Below, piece after piece: positions 34,712 through 43,022 of a DNA stretch of 64,000 bases (position 1 is the first letter of the stretch; the number at the start of each line of letters is the position of its first letter). The DNA is from Bacillus sp. EAC. Lineage in GTDB: Bacteria; Bacillota; Bacilli; Bacillales; Bacillaceae_G. The DNA lies in NCBI RefSeq assembly GCF_002156875.1, contig NZ_NCSY01000009.1, positions 62,001 through 126,000 of the forward strand. The letters are read 5' to 3'. Position numbers and translations under genes: made by a program. The notes beneath the pieces were generated by a model that saw nothing but the letters and a program-made list of their open reading frames with translations, was not told the origin of the DNA and did not search any database.

Positions 34712-35464
34712 TTGAAACTGTTTAAAGTTATCCTTTTAATTTATGTCATTTTACAGTTTAATTTTAATTCGTTGTGTTTTAAAAATGTAAATGCAGAAAG
34801 TAAAAATCGTTATTATTATGAAAAACAAGGTACTGCTATTTGGGAGGTACCAGTAAAAGAAAAAGTTGTCGCGATCACGTTTGATGACGGACCAAATGAT
34901 ATTTATACACCTCAAGTATTAGACTTATTAAAAAAATACAATGCCAAAGCTACGTTTTTTTTAGTAGGGGAGAGAGTAAACAAATATCCCGAAGTTGCAT
35001 TAAGAGAAATAAATGAGGGGCATGAAGTGGCTAATCATACATATAGCCATGCTAGACTTCAATATTTATCCGATGAACAAATCAAGTCTCAGCTTGATAA
35101 AACTCATGAAGCAATCATAGCTGCAACGCATGTTGAACCCGTATTATTTAGACCACCATTTGGTTTTTATAACGAACGTTCAATAAATGCAGTTCATGAA
35201 TTGGGGTATCTTACGGTTATGTGGTCTTGGCATCAAGATACATTTGATTGGCAAAACCCTGGTGTGTATAAAATCGTTTCAAATGTTTTAAAAGATACTA
35301 GAAAAGGTGATATCGTATTATTTCATGATCATGGTGGTGACCGATCACAAACCATTAATGCACTTAAACAAATATTGCCTGCATTACAGAAACAAGGGTA
35401 TCAATTCGTTACCGTGTCACAACTTTTACAATTAAAGGCGGGAGTAAAACTTCCTAGTTTCTAA
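34712..35464 (+). CDS. Secreted polysaccharide deacetylase (CE4)
   Basis: 250 residues. TTG start with RBS GTCGGAG; N-terminal signal or anchor at residues 3-20. CE4 NodB domain: motif 1 ITFDDGPND (catalytic base Asp and metal Asp), motif 2 HTYSHARL (metal His pair), motif 3 FRPPFGFYN, motif 4 WHQDTFDW, motif 5 IVLFHDHGG. All catalytic residues are present. Likely targets are N-acetylglucosamine or N-acetylmuramic acid in peptidoglycan, as for PdaA/PdaB-type proteins. Terminator follows directly. Confidence 0.93.
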   Translation: MKLFKVILLIYVILQFNFNSLCFKNVNAESKNRYYYEKQGTAIWEVPVKEKVVAITFDDGPNDIYTPQVLDLLKKYNAKATFFLVGERVNKYPEVALREINEGHEVANHTYSHARLQYLSDEQIKSQLDKTHEAIIAATHVEPVLFRPPFGFYNERSINAVHELGYLTVMWSWHQDTFDWQNPGVYKIVSNVLKDTRKGDIVLFHDHGGDRSQTINALKQILPALQKQGYQFVTVSQLLQLKAGVKLPSF

Positions 35465-35470
35465 AGAATA

Positions 35471-35512
35471 AGCCAGTTTGTTGGGATTTCTCTCAATAAA
35501 CTGGTTTTTTCC
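35471..35512 (+). terminator. Terminator of deacetylase gene
   Basis: Long stem AGCCAGTTTGTTG / CAATAAACTGGTT with G-U pairs, loop GGATTTCTCT region, T6 tail. Confidence 0.85.
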
Positions 35513-35577
35513 TTGTTAAAAGTTCTGTTATTTTAAATCGTTTTGTCAAAGATGTAGATTACTATATTGATCTGCTA

Positions 35578-35684
35578 GAGAATATTCGAGACTCCTGCGG
35601 AAGTACAGGCTACAAAAAATCCTCATGGAGATCGAGTGAGATGGCTTGGAGGTTCGTCCGCGGATAAGGAGTGGAGTATGATGC
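35578..35684. repeat. Dispersed GC-rich repeat, degenerate copy
   Basis: Shares with the copy at 35757 the opening TTCGA(GA)CTCCTGYGG, an internal GGCT, GGAG and GGCT spacing, and the closing CGTCC-CGG-AAGGAG block, but the internal stems are eroded. Far richer in G+C than its surroundings. Confidence 0.6.
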
Positions 35685-35756
35685 GTTTTAACAATTAAGA
35701 ACAAGGCTCTTTTTTAAAGAATTGTTGCTTTTAGGTATTGTTACTTTCAAGACAGA

Positions 35757-35890
35757 AGTTGATTGGAACGGAAGAGTGTTCGACTCCTGTGGGAAATGCG
35801 GGAAGGCTGAAACCCCACAGGAGCGGATGCGACGAGGAGGCTCAGCTCACGCCCCACGGAAAGCGAGCATTCTGGAGTGGAAATCATCTT
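35757..35890. repeat. Dispersed GC-rich palindromic repeat (Bacillus-type)
   Basis: About 130 bases with strong fold potential: CTCCTGTGGG (35784-35793) pairs perfectly with CCCACAGGAG (35814-35823); other segments read GACGAGGAGGCTCAGC and GCCCCACGGAAAGCGAGC; ends TGATTGGAAC / GTGGAAATCA are partly complementary. I recognise this as a repeat scattered through intergenic regions of many Bacillaceae. It has no transposase and is often miscalled as a small ORF. Confidence 0.75.
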
Positions 35891-36049
35891 ACTATATGAA
35901 AACAGCCTAGAAAAATAAAGCTTAGGAAATTCAATCATTTTTAGTTATCTACTACTTAAGGCTGATATAAAACCATTCCTCAGGCCATTATTCATACGCG
36001 AAAACTTGTATAAGATAAGAGTATAAGTTGAAAGGAGGCGAACGAGGTC

Positions 36050-36379
36050 ATGAAAAAGTTTTTAACTTTTATCCTCGTACTAATTTTAATTGGTGTTGCA
36101 TTAGCGAATTTAGGTGGCCTGATTACGTTAGCACTTGGTTTAATTATTACGTATTACAGTTTTAAAAAGTTTATGAAAACAGAATCAATCATTAAAAAAA
36201 TAATCTGGACAGTTCTTGGATTAATTGGATTGTCGATTGCTATTAGCGGTCTACCATCTTTAATAGGAGTAGCAGCTGCTATCCTGCTATATTACCTTTA
36301 CAAAGATTATAAAAATCAAATGAAACATAAAGACGATGAATTTAATATTTATGATGAAAATTTCAACCCTATAAAATAA
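36050..36379 (+). CDS. LiaI-like small membrane protein
   Basis: 109 residues: four short hydrophobic helices (about 4-20, 22-38, 48-66 and 68-87), then a charged tail. It lies 15 bases before a PspA/LiaH-family gene, the arrangement of B. subtilis liaI-liaH, where LiaI anchors LiaH to the membrane under envelope stress. The RBS AAAGGAGG is present. Sequence similarity to LiaI itself is only general, so the name rests on context. Confidence 0.7.
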   Translation: MKKFLTFILVLILIGVALANLGGLITLALGLIITYYSFKKFMKTESIIKKIIWTVLGLIGLSIAISGLPSLIGVAAAILLYYLYKDYKNQMKHKDDEFNIYDENFNPIK

Positions 36380-36394
36380 GAGGAGTGTTAGAAA

Positions 36395-37036
36395 ATGAAA
36401 AACTTATTTACTAGAATTAAAAATCAAATTTCAGCAGATTTACACGGATTATTAGATGAGAAAGAACAACAAAATCCAATTTCACAATTAAATTACTTTA
36501 TTAAGCAGTCAGAAAGTGAACTAAGTAAAGTTAGAGCTTTACTAGAAAGACATTATTCATTACGAACAAAATTCCAAGTTGAGCGTGAAAGTGCAATTCA
36601 AATGATGATCAAACGTGAAGAGCAATTAAAAGTTGCTACTGAGGCTGGATCGGAAGAGTTAATTAAACGTGCAAGTGATGATGTGAATTTCTATAAAGAG
36701 CAAGCAGAAAAATTTGCAACATTAATTACTAAAACAGAAGATGAAGTCAATTTTATGCACGAACAAGTTAATCAAATTGAAAAAAAGTTAAAGGAGCTTC
36801 ATACAAAAAAGTATGATTTAATGTCTCGTCAAAATATGGCGCATGCGACAAAAAAAATAAATGAAACACATCATTTACTAAATAGTAAAATGCCATCGAT
36901 TGATTTTAACTATTTCGAAAAACAAATTAGAGACTTAGAACTACGTGTTCGCTCAGAATTTGACCTTCAATCATTTGACTACAAAATTGAACAATTAAAA
37001 AAAGATCTTCAAAATGGGTTTAAAAAAGAGGCTTAA
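36395..37036 (+). CDS. liaH: PspA/IM30-family protein, LiaH-like
   Basis: 213 residues, almost entirely coiled coil, as in PspA/LiaH/Vipp1. The opening MKNLFTRIKNQISADLHGLL and the segment LDEKEQQNPISQLNYFIKQSE match the family N-terminal amphipathic helix and first hairpin. ESCRT-III-like oligomers of these proteins protect a damaged membrane. It is coupled to the LiaI-like gene upstream. No liaFSR or other regulatory genes are nearby, so control must be from elsewhere. Terminator at 37045. Confidence 0.9.
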   Translation: MKNLFTRIKNQISADLHGLLDEKEQQNPISQLNYFIKQSESELSKVRALLERHYSLRTKFQVERESAIQMMIKREEQLKVATEAGSEELIKRASDDVNFYKEQAEKFATLITKTEDEVNFMHEQVNQIEKKLKELHTKKYDLMSRQNMAHATKKINETHHLLNSKMPSIDFNYFEKQIRDLELRVRSEFDLQSFDYKIEQLKKDLQNGFKKEA

Positions 37037-37044
37037 TAAATAGG

Positions 37045-37083
37045 AAAAAGAGAAGAAATAATTATTTTCTTCTCTTTTTTTAT
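37045..37083 (+). terminator. Terminator of LiaI-LiaH operon
   Basis: Stem AAAAAGAGAAGAAATAA / TTATTTTCTTCTCTTTTT (one mismatch) followed by T-run. Confidence 0.88.
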
Positions 37084-37084
37084 T

Positions 37085-37321
37085 CCAGAAAATAAAAGAG
37101 GATCGTATTCTGCGTTATCTAATCTTTCGTATAATGGGGCAGAGCTAATTGCGCGTTCAAGTATCATTTTAGGCGCGTATTTAAAACCATCAATGATGTC
37201 AATCACGATTGGGTTGGTTGTTATGATTGGAATTATATTCGTGTATACGGGTTTGTTTGCAAAATCTTTAAAGATAAACAGGTTCGTCACTGAAAAGACA
37301 AATCTAGAACTAAATGAGTAA
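37085..37321 (+). pseudogene. 3' remnant of an MFS transporter gene
   Basis: An open plus-strand frame of 78 codons ends at TAA 37319-37321 but has no start codon or RBS. It reads PENKRGSYSALSNLSYNGAE, then LIARSSIILGAYLKPSMMS and a hydrophobic helix ending IFVYTGLFAK. This pattern (charged loop, helix 11-12 of MFS drug exporters such as YfkF/YfmI types) matches the C-terminal end of such a transporter. It begins directly after the liaH terminator, as if a deletion or insertion removed the rest. Not functional as a protein. Confidence 0.7.
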
Positions 37322-37586
37322 GAAATAACGATTCAATTGGAATGATAAAGAGAGTTGGGAAATATAGATAGGATGTTTGATCATTCGCCGGATTAATGGA
37401 GACTGTTAATTGAAAAATTTTTATGTAATTGAAGTCAAGAAGTTAGAGGTACAATAAAGGATTTGGCGAATAAGTACATTGTGGGGAAGTATATTTAATA
37501 CTGGTTTTTAGAGGTGTTAAAGGACAAGAATATTTTTATGTAAACAAAGAACTGTAGTAAAATAAATGTTGAAAGTAGGTAGTTAT

Positions 37587-38222
37587 GTGAGAATTAAAGG
37601 AAATATCGTTAAAAAGCATGAAGTGGTACATTGTATGGTAACAACTGAAGCACAGTTTGCTTGGGATTTGTTAAAGAAAACGAAGTATCGTTGTATTCCT
37701 GTTCTAAGTGAAAATGGTAAAGAATATGTAGGGAATTTGTATAGAGTTCATTTAGCAGAATATCTAGTAGACAATGAAACTTTACAAGGGAAAACGGTAG
37801 AAGATTTTGTACGTAAAGAATGCGAACCGATTTCTGAAGATGCACCATTCTTTAAAGTCTTCTTCACGATTAAGAGATTCCCATATTTAGCAGTTATAAA
37901 CGACATGAATGAGTTTGTTGGAATATTAACTCATAAAACAGTATTCGAACTTTTAGAGGAAGCTTGGGGTCTAAAAGATGGCGGTTACTCATTAACTGTT
38001 AGTACAATGGAACACGAAGGAGCTTTATCTAGATTAGCTAAAATAGTAAATAAATATGCAAATGTAAAAAGTTGTATCACATTAGATAGTGATTCTGTTT
38101 ATAGAAGAATCCTAATTACAATCCCACCTACAATCAGTGAAGACGATTATAAGAAATTAAAAGATAATATTATTAAAAAAGAGTTTCATATTATTCATGA
38201 AGAAGTGTCTTTAAAACATTAA
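37587..38222 (+). CDS. CBS-ACT domain protein
   Basis: 211 residues. GTG 37587 is preferred: it gives the family-like opening MRIKGNIVKKHEVVHC and has AAGTAGGTAG upstream, while ATG 37566 has no RBS. Two CBS motifs (about 1-58 and 70-125; RCIPVLSENGKEYVGN and PYLAVINDMNEFVGILTHKTVFE) are followed by an ACT-like domain (about 135-205; SLTVSTMEHEGALSRLAKIV). CBS pairs bind adenine nucleotides. The architecture resembles Listeria CbpA and AcuB-like proteins, so c-di-AMP or ATP sensing is possible but unproven. Monocistronic, with a terminator. Confidence 0.85.
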   Translation: MRIKGNIVKKHEVVHCMVTTEAQFAWDLLKKTKYRCIPVLSENGKEYVGNLYRVHLAEYLVDNETLQGKTVEDFVRKECEPISEDAPFFKVFFTIKRFPYLAVINDMNEFVGILTHKTVFELLEEAWGLKDGGYSLTVSTMEHEGALSRLAKIVNKYANVKSCITLDSDSVYRRILITIPPTISEDDYKKLKDNIIKKEFHIIHEEVSLKH

Positions 38223-38234
38223 TACTATTGGAAG

Positions 38235-38268
38235 AGCGAGGTATAGAATTTACCTTGCTTTTTATTTT
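38235..38268 (+). terminator. Terminator of CBS-ACT gene
   Basis: Stem AGCGAGGTA/TACCTTGCT around TAGAATT, T-rich tail. Confidence 0.8.
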
Positions 38269-38474
38269 TTCTCTGAGTCCATTTTTAACAAAAGTAATGT
38301 TGAAACGGCTTTAGTTAAATGTGCTGGTTTATTAGTCGGTTCAACAAATGAATTGCCTACAACATAACTGATCGTAATAAATCCAATTAAAACAATTAAC
38401 GTTATTATTAAAGTAATTGTGATGAGAATTCGTTTAATGCTTTCTCGTAAAACTTCATTGTTAGTAAATTTCAT
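38262..38474 (-). CDS. Small membrane protein, 70 aa
   Basis: One long hydrophobic helix (about 17-39, ILITITLIITLIVLIGFI) follows a charged cytoplasmic N-terminus; the C-terminal 30 residues are polar. AAGGAGGAG lies nine bases before ATG on the minus strand, a strong RBS, which supports a real gene. It overlaps only the T-tail of the CBS-ACT terminator. Unrecognised. Confidence 0.65.
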   Translation of the reverse strand: MKFTNNEVLRESIKRILITITLIITLIVLIGFITISYVVGNSFVEPTNKPAHLTKAVSTLLLLKMDSEKK

Positions 38475-38548
38475 AATTAAACTCTCCTCCTTAAGACGAC
38501 ACAGTTAACTGTATCATTGTATTACCTAAAGAGAAGAGTCATGACAAG

Positions 38549-39391
38549 CTATTTTAATTTTATTATTTTTTCATATTCTTCTTGTATTTCTCTAGAACGA
38601 ACAGTAGCTTCGATAAAACAATTTAAAAATGAGTTTGCTACTTCACGGTCTTCAAGTATAGAAATACCTGCCTGTGTAGTACCATTTGGACTTGTAACTT
38701 TTTTTCTTAATGTAAGTGGTGATTTATTTGTTTCTTGTAGCATTGAAATCGAACCAATTAATGTTTGTTGAATAAATGGTTTTGCGATATCACGATGGAT
38801 ACCAAGAGCCATAGCTGCTCTTTCAAATTGTTCAATTACATAATAAATATAAGCAGGTCCACTTCCAAAAAGTCCAGTCATTGCATGTAATTCATCTTCT
38901 TCAACTTTTGCGACAATACCAACTCTTTCGAACAATCTTTTTGCAGTTTGAGATTTTTCAAATGGAATGTTATCGTGATATGCTAATGCAGTAGCCGATT
39001 TTCGTACTAAAGATGATGTAGTCGGCATCGCCCTAATCACATTAATATTTTCGTTTTCAAATAACTCTTTGATCGTGTCGATTGTAACTCCAGCAACTAA
39101 TGAAATGATTAATTGCTTCTCATTAACTAAATCTCTACATTGTTCAATTGCAACTGCGACATCTTTTGGTTTCATTGCTAGAAATACAACACTTGCACCA
39201 GTGATTGCCAATTGTCGATTGGAAGTTGCTAATACACCATATTTGGTATGTAAAACGTCTAAACGATCAAGGTCCTCTTTATTGGTAATGGCTATTTGAT
39301 CACTCTCAATATACCCACTATCAATTAATCCGGCAATTAATGATTCTGCTATACTACCTGCGCCTATAAATGCAACTTTGCCAAGAAACAT
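38549..39391 (-). CDS. proI: Pyrroline-5-carboxylate reductase
   Basis: 280 residues. NAD(P) motif VAFIGAGSIAESLIAGLI, AMKPKDV loop, then the P5CR signatures SLVAGVTIDTIKELF, VIRAMPTTSSLVRKSATAL and ELHAMTGLFGSGPAYIYYVIE with GSGPAY at the active site. It catalyses the last step of proline synthesis. Its neighbours, yqjP and yqjQ homologues, are those of proI (yqjO) in B. subtilis, which supports the symbol. Here it is divergent from yqjP. RBS GGTGAGGTG. Confidence 0.93.
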   Translation of the reverse strand: MFLGKVAFIGAGSIAESLIAGLIDSGYIESDQIAITNKEDLDRLDVLHTKYGVLATSNRQLAITGASVVFLAMKPKDVAVAIEQCRDLVNEKQLIISLVAGVTIDTIKELFENENINVIRAMPTTSSLVRKSATALAYHDNIPFEKSQTAKRLFERVGIVAKVEEDELHAMTGLFGSGPAYIYYVIEQFERAAMALGIHRDIAKPFIQQTLIGSISMLQETNKSPLTLRKKVTSPNGTTQAGISILEDREVANSFLNCFIEATVRSREIQEEYEKIIKLK

Positions 39392-39620
39392 TACATTTCA
39401 CCTCACCTATATTGTAATAGATATTTATATTAGAGAAATGAACGGTATATTCCTTGTTGACTTTCTAGTTTTATTTATTTTATTGTATAAAGATTGCATC
39501 ATTTTAAACGAATGTTATGTAAAATGATATTACTAACAAATTAGTAAACAACTTTGTTTGTATTTTTAGAAATGTATATTAGAATAAACTTTAAGAAGAT
39601 TCAGATAAGGAGGACTCAGA

Positions 39621-40601
39621 ATGATTCCTACAAATAAAATTCACAGCATTACACTACCAGTTCCATATGCAATGAAAACTGTTAATGTTTTTTTAGTCGA
39701 AGGTGACTTGTTGACATTAATTGATACTGGAACAAATACAACTGATACACTAGATGCCTTAAAGAGTAATTTAAAAAACATAGGCTATAATTTAGAGGAT
39801 ATCGAACAAGTAATCTTAACTCACCATCATCCAGATCATTCAGGATTATTAGAAGTTTTTAAAGATGATGTATTAATTTTAGGGCATGAAAGAAATATTC
39901 CATTCCTTACCCAAGAGAAACCTTTTTTAGATTTCTATAATGAATTTTTTATCGAAAATGCAATAAAGTTTGGTGTGCCTACTAAATTTGTAGAAAAAAT
40001 GCCGCGAACGGCAAAAAAAATTCCATTTTCTTGTAGCAGATCATTAACTCATGTAATAGATGAGGGTGATAGTTTAGAGAGTCTATTTAATGTAAAGGTT
40101 CTTCATACACCGGGTCATGCCACTTCTCATATTGCTTTATTAAGTGAATCAGATGGAATTGCATTTGGTGGAGACTTGTTGCTGGATAAAGTTTCTTCTA
40201 ACCCTATTTTAGAACCACCTTTGAATGGAGAAATAGAACGTCCAAAACCTCTAATACAATATAATCAATCACTACAAAGAATAGCAGAACTTTCAATTTC
40301 AAAATTATACACGGGCCATGGTGAACCAGTTACAGATGTGAAAGGTTTAGTGGAAATCAGATTAGAGAAGCAAAAAGCTAGATCTGAAAAAGTATTTGAA
40401 ATGATTAAACAAAAGCCACTAACTGCATTTGAAGTATGCCAATTACTTTTTCCAAAGATTTATGAAGTACAGCTTTCACTTACTATATCAGAAACAATTG
40501 GACAGCTTGACTACTTAGAAAATTTAGGATTTATTCGATTAAATGAACGAAATGATGGTATACTTGAGTATAAAACGAATGAACATTCAGTCAGTAATTG
40601 A
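39621..40601 (+). CDS. yqjP: MBL-fold hydrolase YqjP
   Basis: 326 residues. Metallo-beta-lactamase core with THHHPDHSG (metal motif HxHxDH), the HTPGHATSHIAL segment (third His), FGGDLLLDKV (bridging Asp) and TGHGEPV (last His). A C-terminal winged-helix-like part (about 245-320, VFEMIKQKPLTAFEVCQLLFP) is common in this subgroup. Function unknown. The following SDR gene begins 11 bases after its stop, so the two form an operon as in B. subtilis. RBS AAGGAGG. Confidence 0.93.
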   Translation: MIPTNKIHSITLPVPYAMKTVNVFLVEGDLLTLIDTGTNTTDTLDALKSNLKNIGYNLEDIEQVILTHHHPDHSGLLEVFKDDVLILGHERNIPFLTQEKPFLDFYNEFFIENAIKFGVPTKFVEKMPRTAKKIPFSCSRSLTHVIDEGDSLESLFNVKVLHTPGHATSHIALLSESDGIAFGGDLLLDKVSSNPILEPPLNGEIERPKPLIQYNQSLQRIAELSISKLYTGHGEPVTDVKGLVEIRLEKQKARSEKVFEMIKQKPLTAFEVCQLLFPKIYEVQLSLTISETIGQLDYLENLGFIRLNERNDGILEYKTNEHSVSN

Positions 40602-40612
40602 GGTGGAAATGT

Positions 40613-41401
40613 TTGAGGTTAAGTAATCAAACGATAGTAATAACAGGATCGTCTAGTGGTTTAGGGAAGGAGTTAGCTTTAGCTGCTGCAAAAGAGGGTG
40701 CAAATATTGCACTAATTGCAAGGAGAGAATTGGAGCTAAAAGAACTTAAAACGACTATTGAAGAAATGTATCCTGTTAAATGTCATTATTTTGTTGTTGA
40801 TGTGACAGATGAAAATTCAGTTTATGAGGCATTTCATCAAATAGAAGAACAATTTGATGGTATTGATGTGCTTATTAATAATGCTGGTTATGGTCTTTTT
40901 CAAACTGTTGAACAAATGTCACTTCAAGAAATGAAACAAATGTTTGAAGTGAATGTTTTTGGAGTCATGAGTTGTTCGAAACTTGCAATTCCTTCAATGA
41001 AGCTAAAAGGTAAAGGACATATCATTAATGTGGCTTCTCTAGCTGGGAAAGTAGCAACTTCAAAGGCTGCAGCATACGCTGGTTCAAAGCATGCAGTTCT
41101 AGGATTCAGTAACGCATTACGACAAGAAGTTGAAAAAGATGGAATTTTCATTACCAACGTAAATCCTGGACCGATGGATACCCCATTTTTTGAGATTGCG
41201 GATGAAACTGGAACTTATGCAAAATCTGTACGAAAAATGATGCTTGATCCTGAAAAAGTGGCTATGAAAGTTATTTCGCTAATTGGTCAAAATATTCATG
41301 AAATCGACTTACCTTCATGGATGGGTATAGGTGCGAAATTCTATTCAATCTTTCCAAAAATTAGTCACCGTATAATGATGAAGTTTGGTAATAAAAAGTA
41401 A
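40613..41401 (+). CDS. yqjQ: Short-chain dehydrogenase YqjQ
   Basis: 262 residues from TTG 40613, chosen for GAGGTGG upstream; an earlier in-frame TTG (40598) lies before that RBS and within the end of yqjP. TGSSSGLG cofactor loop, VDVTDE, NNAG, catalytic Ser in INVASLAG and YAGSKHA (Tyr and Lys). The AxR after beta-2 (ALIARRE) favours NADP(H). Relatives include DltE-like and sepiapterin-type reductases. Function unknown. Terminator at 41424. Confidence 0.92.
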   Translation: MRLSNQTIVITGSSSGLGKELALAAAKEGANIALIARRELELKELKTTIEEMYPVKCHYFVVDVTDENSVYEAFHQIEEQFDGIDVLINNAGYGLFQTVEQMSLQEMKQMFEVNVFGVMSCSKLAIPSMKLKGKGHIINVASLAGKVATSKAAAYAGSKHAVLGFSNALRQEVEKDGIFITNVNPGPMDTPFFEIADETGTYAKSVRKMMLDPEKVAMKVISLIGQNIHEIDLPSWMGIGAKFYSIFPKISHRIMMKFGNKK

Positions 41402-41423
41402 ATAGGAATTTCTAATCCATAAG

Positions 41424-41461
41424 AGAGCTTGAAGACAATTGTCCTCAAGCTCTTATTTTTT
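41424..41461 (+). terminator. Terminator of yqjPQ
   Basis: Fifteen-base arms AGAGCTTGAAGACAA / TTGTCCTCAAGCTCT, one mismatch, followed by ATTTTTT. Confidence 0.9.
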
Positions 41462-41688
41462 GAAAATACTCGTCAGCGAAAATGAATTAAGGTACGAATC
41501 GCATCTTTTTAGAGTAATAGAGTATGTAAAGGTAATGAAATAAAGTTTTATTTGCAAGAAAATTTAAATTTTTAGAGACTTGGCATATTAAAATATGATT
41601 AAATAAAGATATTGTAAGAATTATGAATGATAAAATGAAAAATTTCTCGAAATCATTTTGATTAAGAGTACATCTGGGGGTATTTGTC

Positions 41689-42366
41689 ATTAAATTTTAT
41701 TTAATATTTTTTACATCACTTATTATTACTAGTTTTATACTAGCTTTCTTTAAAGTAGATTCAAGTATACTAGATGTGGTTATTATCATTTCATTAATAA
41801 CAGTAGTAGGTCGAACTTATTTTCCACTTTTTATTTCAGTTAATGTCAGTAAAATTGAGAAATTTCTATTGAAAAACAAGCAAAATCCTCTATACTTTTT
41901 TGTCTATTCAACAGCAAATAACTTAAATTCAGAGGCTGAAGAGTCATATATTAAAATCTTAATCAAATATAAAAATAGCAGTAGGCAAGCAATCTATAAA
42001 ACAGCTTATGCAATTTATAAAAAGGATACATTTGGCGCGAATGCAAATGTACATTTAATTAAACAAAAAGAATATAGGCAATACTATCAAGCATTAATTG
42101 CGATACTTGAAGGGGATATGAGTAAAGCTCGTTTAGTTGCTGATAAAATAAATTCTATTTGGATGAGAGAAACAATATTAGCAGAAACATATGAAAAAGA
42201 AGGAGATATTGATAAAGCAACTGAATATGCAATTTCAGCTCTAGTAAAAACTAGAGGAGTACAAAGATATTCTTTGTATAAAAATTTCGAACATCTTATC
42301 GAACGAATTGATGTAGGGAACGAATTATACGTAAAAGTTTTTCGTAAAAACAGTCACGTTAGTTAA
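41689..42366 (+). CDS. Membrane protein, about 225 aa, probable ATT start
   Basis: Unrecognised. The first conventional start (GTG 41776) would fall inside a hydrophobic stretch and has no RBS. Upstream the frame is open to TGA 41659, encoding KFYLIFFTSLIITSFILAFF, a good membrane helix. The only codon with a suitably spaced purine tract (GGGGG, 41676-41680) is ATT 41689. Two helices (about 3-24 and 28-50) precede a soluble, helical domain with tetratricopeptide-like AILEGDMSKARLVADKIN and TYEKEGDIDKATEYAISAL. The last codons run into a 22-bp palindrome. Confidence 0.6.
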   Translation: MKFYLIFFTSLIITSFILAFFKVDSSILDVVIIISLITVVGRTYFPLFISVNVSKIEKFLLKNKQNPLYFFVYSTANNLNSEAEESYIKILIKYKNSSRQAIYKTAYAIYKKDTFGANANVHLIKQKEYRQYYQALIAILEGDMSKARLVADKINSIWMRETILAETYEKEGDIDKATEYAISALVKTRGVQRYSLYKNFEHLIERIDVGNELYVKVFRKNSHVS

Positions 42367-42373
42367 CGTGACT
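42352..42373. repeat. 22-bp palindrome, copy 1
   Basis: Arms AGTCACGTTA / TAACGTGACT separated by GT. It overlaps the last codons of the upstream gene and has no T-run. The same palindrome with central AT recurs at 44976 as part of a terminator. Confidence 0.85.
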
Positions 42374-42471
42374 AAAGAGTGTTGAAATATAATTTAATCA
42401 ATTAATCCAAGCATATTACTTTGAAGTGACTTCAAAAAGCTAGATAGGTTATTTCGGGAGGCGGCTTTTAG

Positions 42472-42515
42472 GGCATGAGTTCAGTATTGTTATTGTACTG
42501 TACTCATGCCTTTTA
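42472..42515 (+). terminator. Terminator downstream of 225-aa membrane protein gene
   Basis: Strong hairpin GGCATGAGT..CAGTA / TACTG..ACTCATGCC followed by TTTT, about 105 bases after the stop codon. Confidence 0.75.
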
Positions 42516-42990
42516 GTTTTGCCGTAATTCTTTAATTGCAGATCCCTTGTTTTACTAAATTTTATTATTTTAAAAGTATTAATTTTGTGATGATAATTAT
42601 TTTATTAAAAGTTTAAAATCTAGAAAGTTCACGGTGTAAAGAAGTTCTAACATATTGTAGATAAATAGATTTATCATTTTTATCTACTACTGTTATTAGA
42701 ATAATATAGTAAAAACTTAGTTAAATGTTTCACAATATGGACACAGACAAAACGTATGTTTTTCTGTTAAATTATGTTAGAACTAGTAAAATTATCCTTT
42801 AATATTAATTTGAATTTTTATTCTAACTTTTTATTACTCGCGTATTCAGTTGTGAAAAAAGGCCATAAAATTAGACTTTTCTTAGTGAAAACTGATCTAA
42901 CATTTTACAATTCTTCAAGATCGATAAAAGAAATAAAAGGAGAAAATAAATTCGTTCAGGTAAGGTATGAAAGATGAAATTTCATATAAC
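42516..42990. other. Gene-free AT-rich gap before LRR gene
   Basis: About 475 bases. A frame at 42774-42977 has no RBS and atypical composition and is not supported. The promoter of the LRR gene is expected here but not identified. Confidence 0.4.
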
Positions 42991-43022
42991 GAGCATTTTT
43001 CTTTTAAAGGAGGAGGAGTAAT

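Noticed and set aside
35722..35910. Plus-strand ORF of 62 codons
   Set aside because: It runs through the GC-rich dispersed repeat and is a typical spurious call on that element.
37033..37290. Minus-strand ORF of 85 codons
   Set aside because: It is antisense to the MFS remnant, whose plus-strand frame gives a recognisable protein pattern, and it has no RBS.
42774..42977. Plus-strand ORF of 67 codons before the LRR gene
   Set aside because: No RBS before its ATG and no protein-like pattern.
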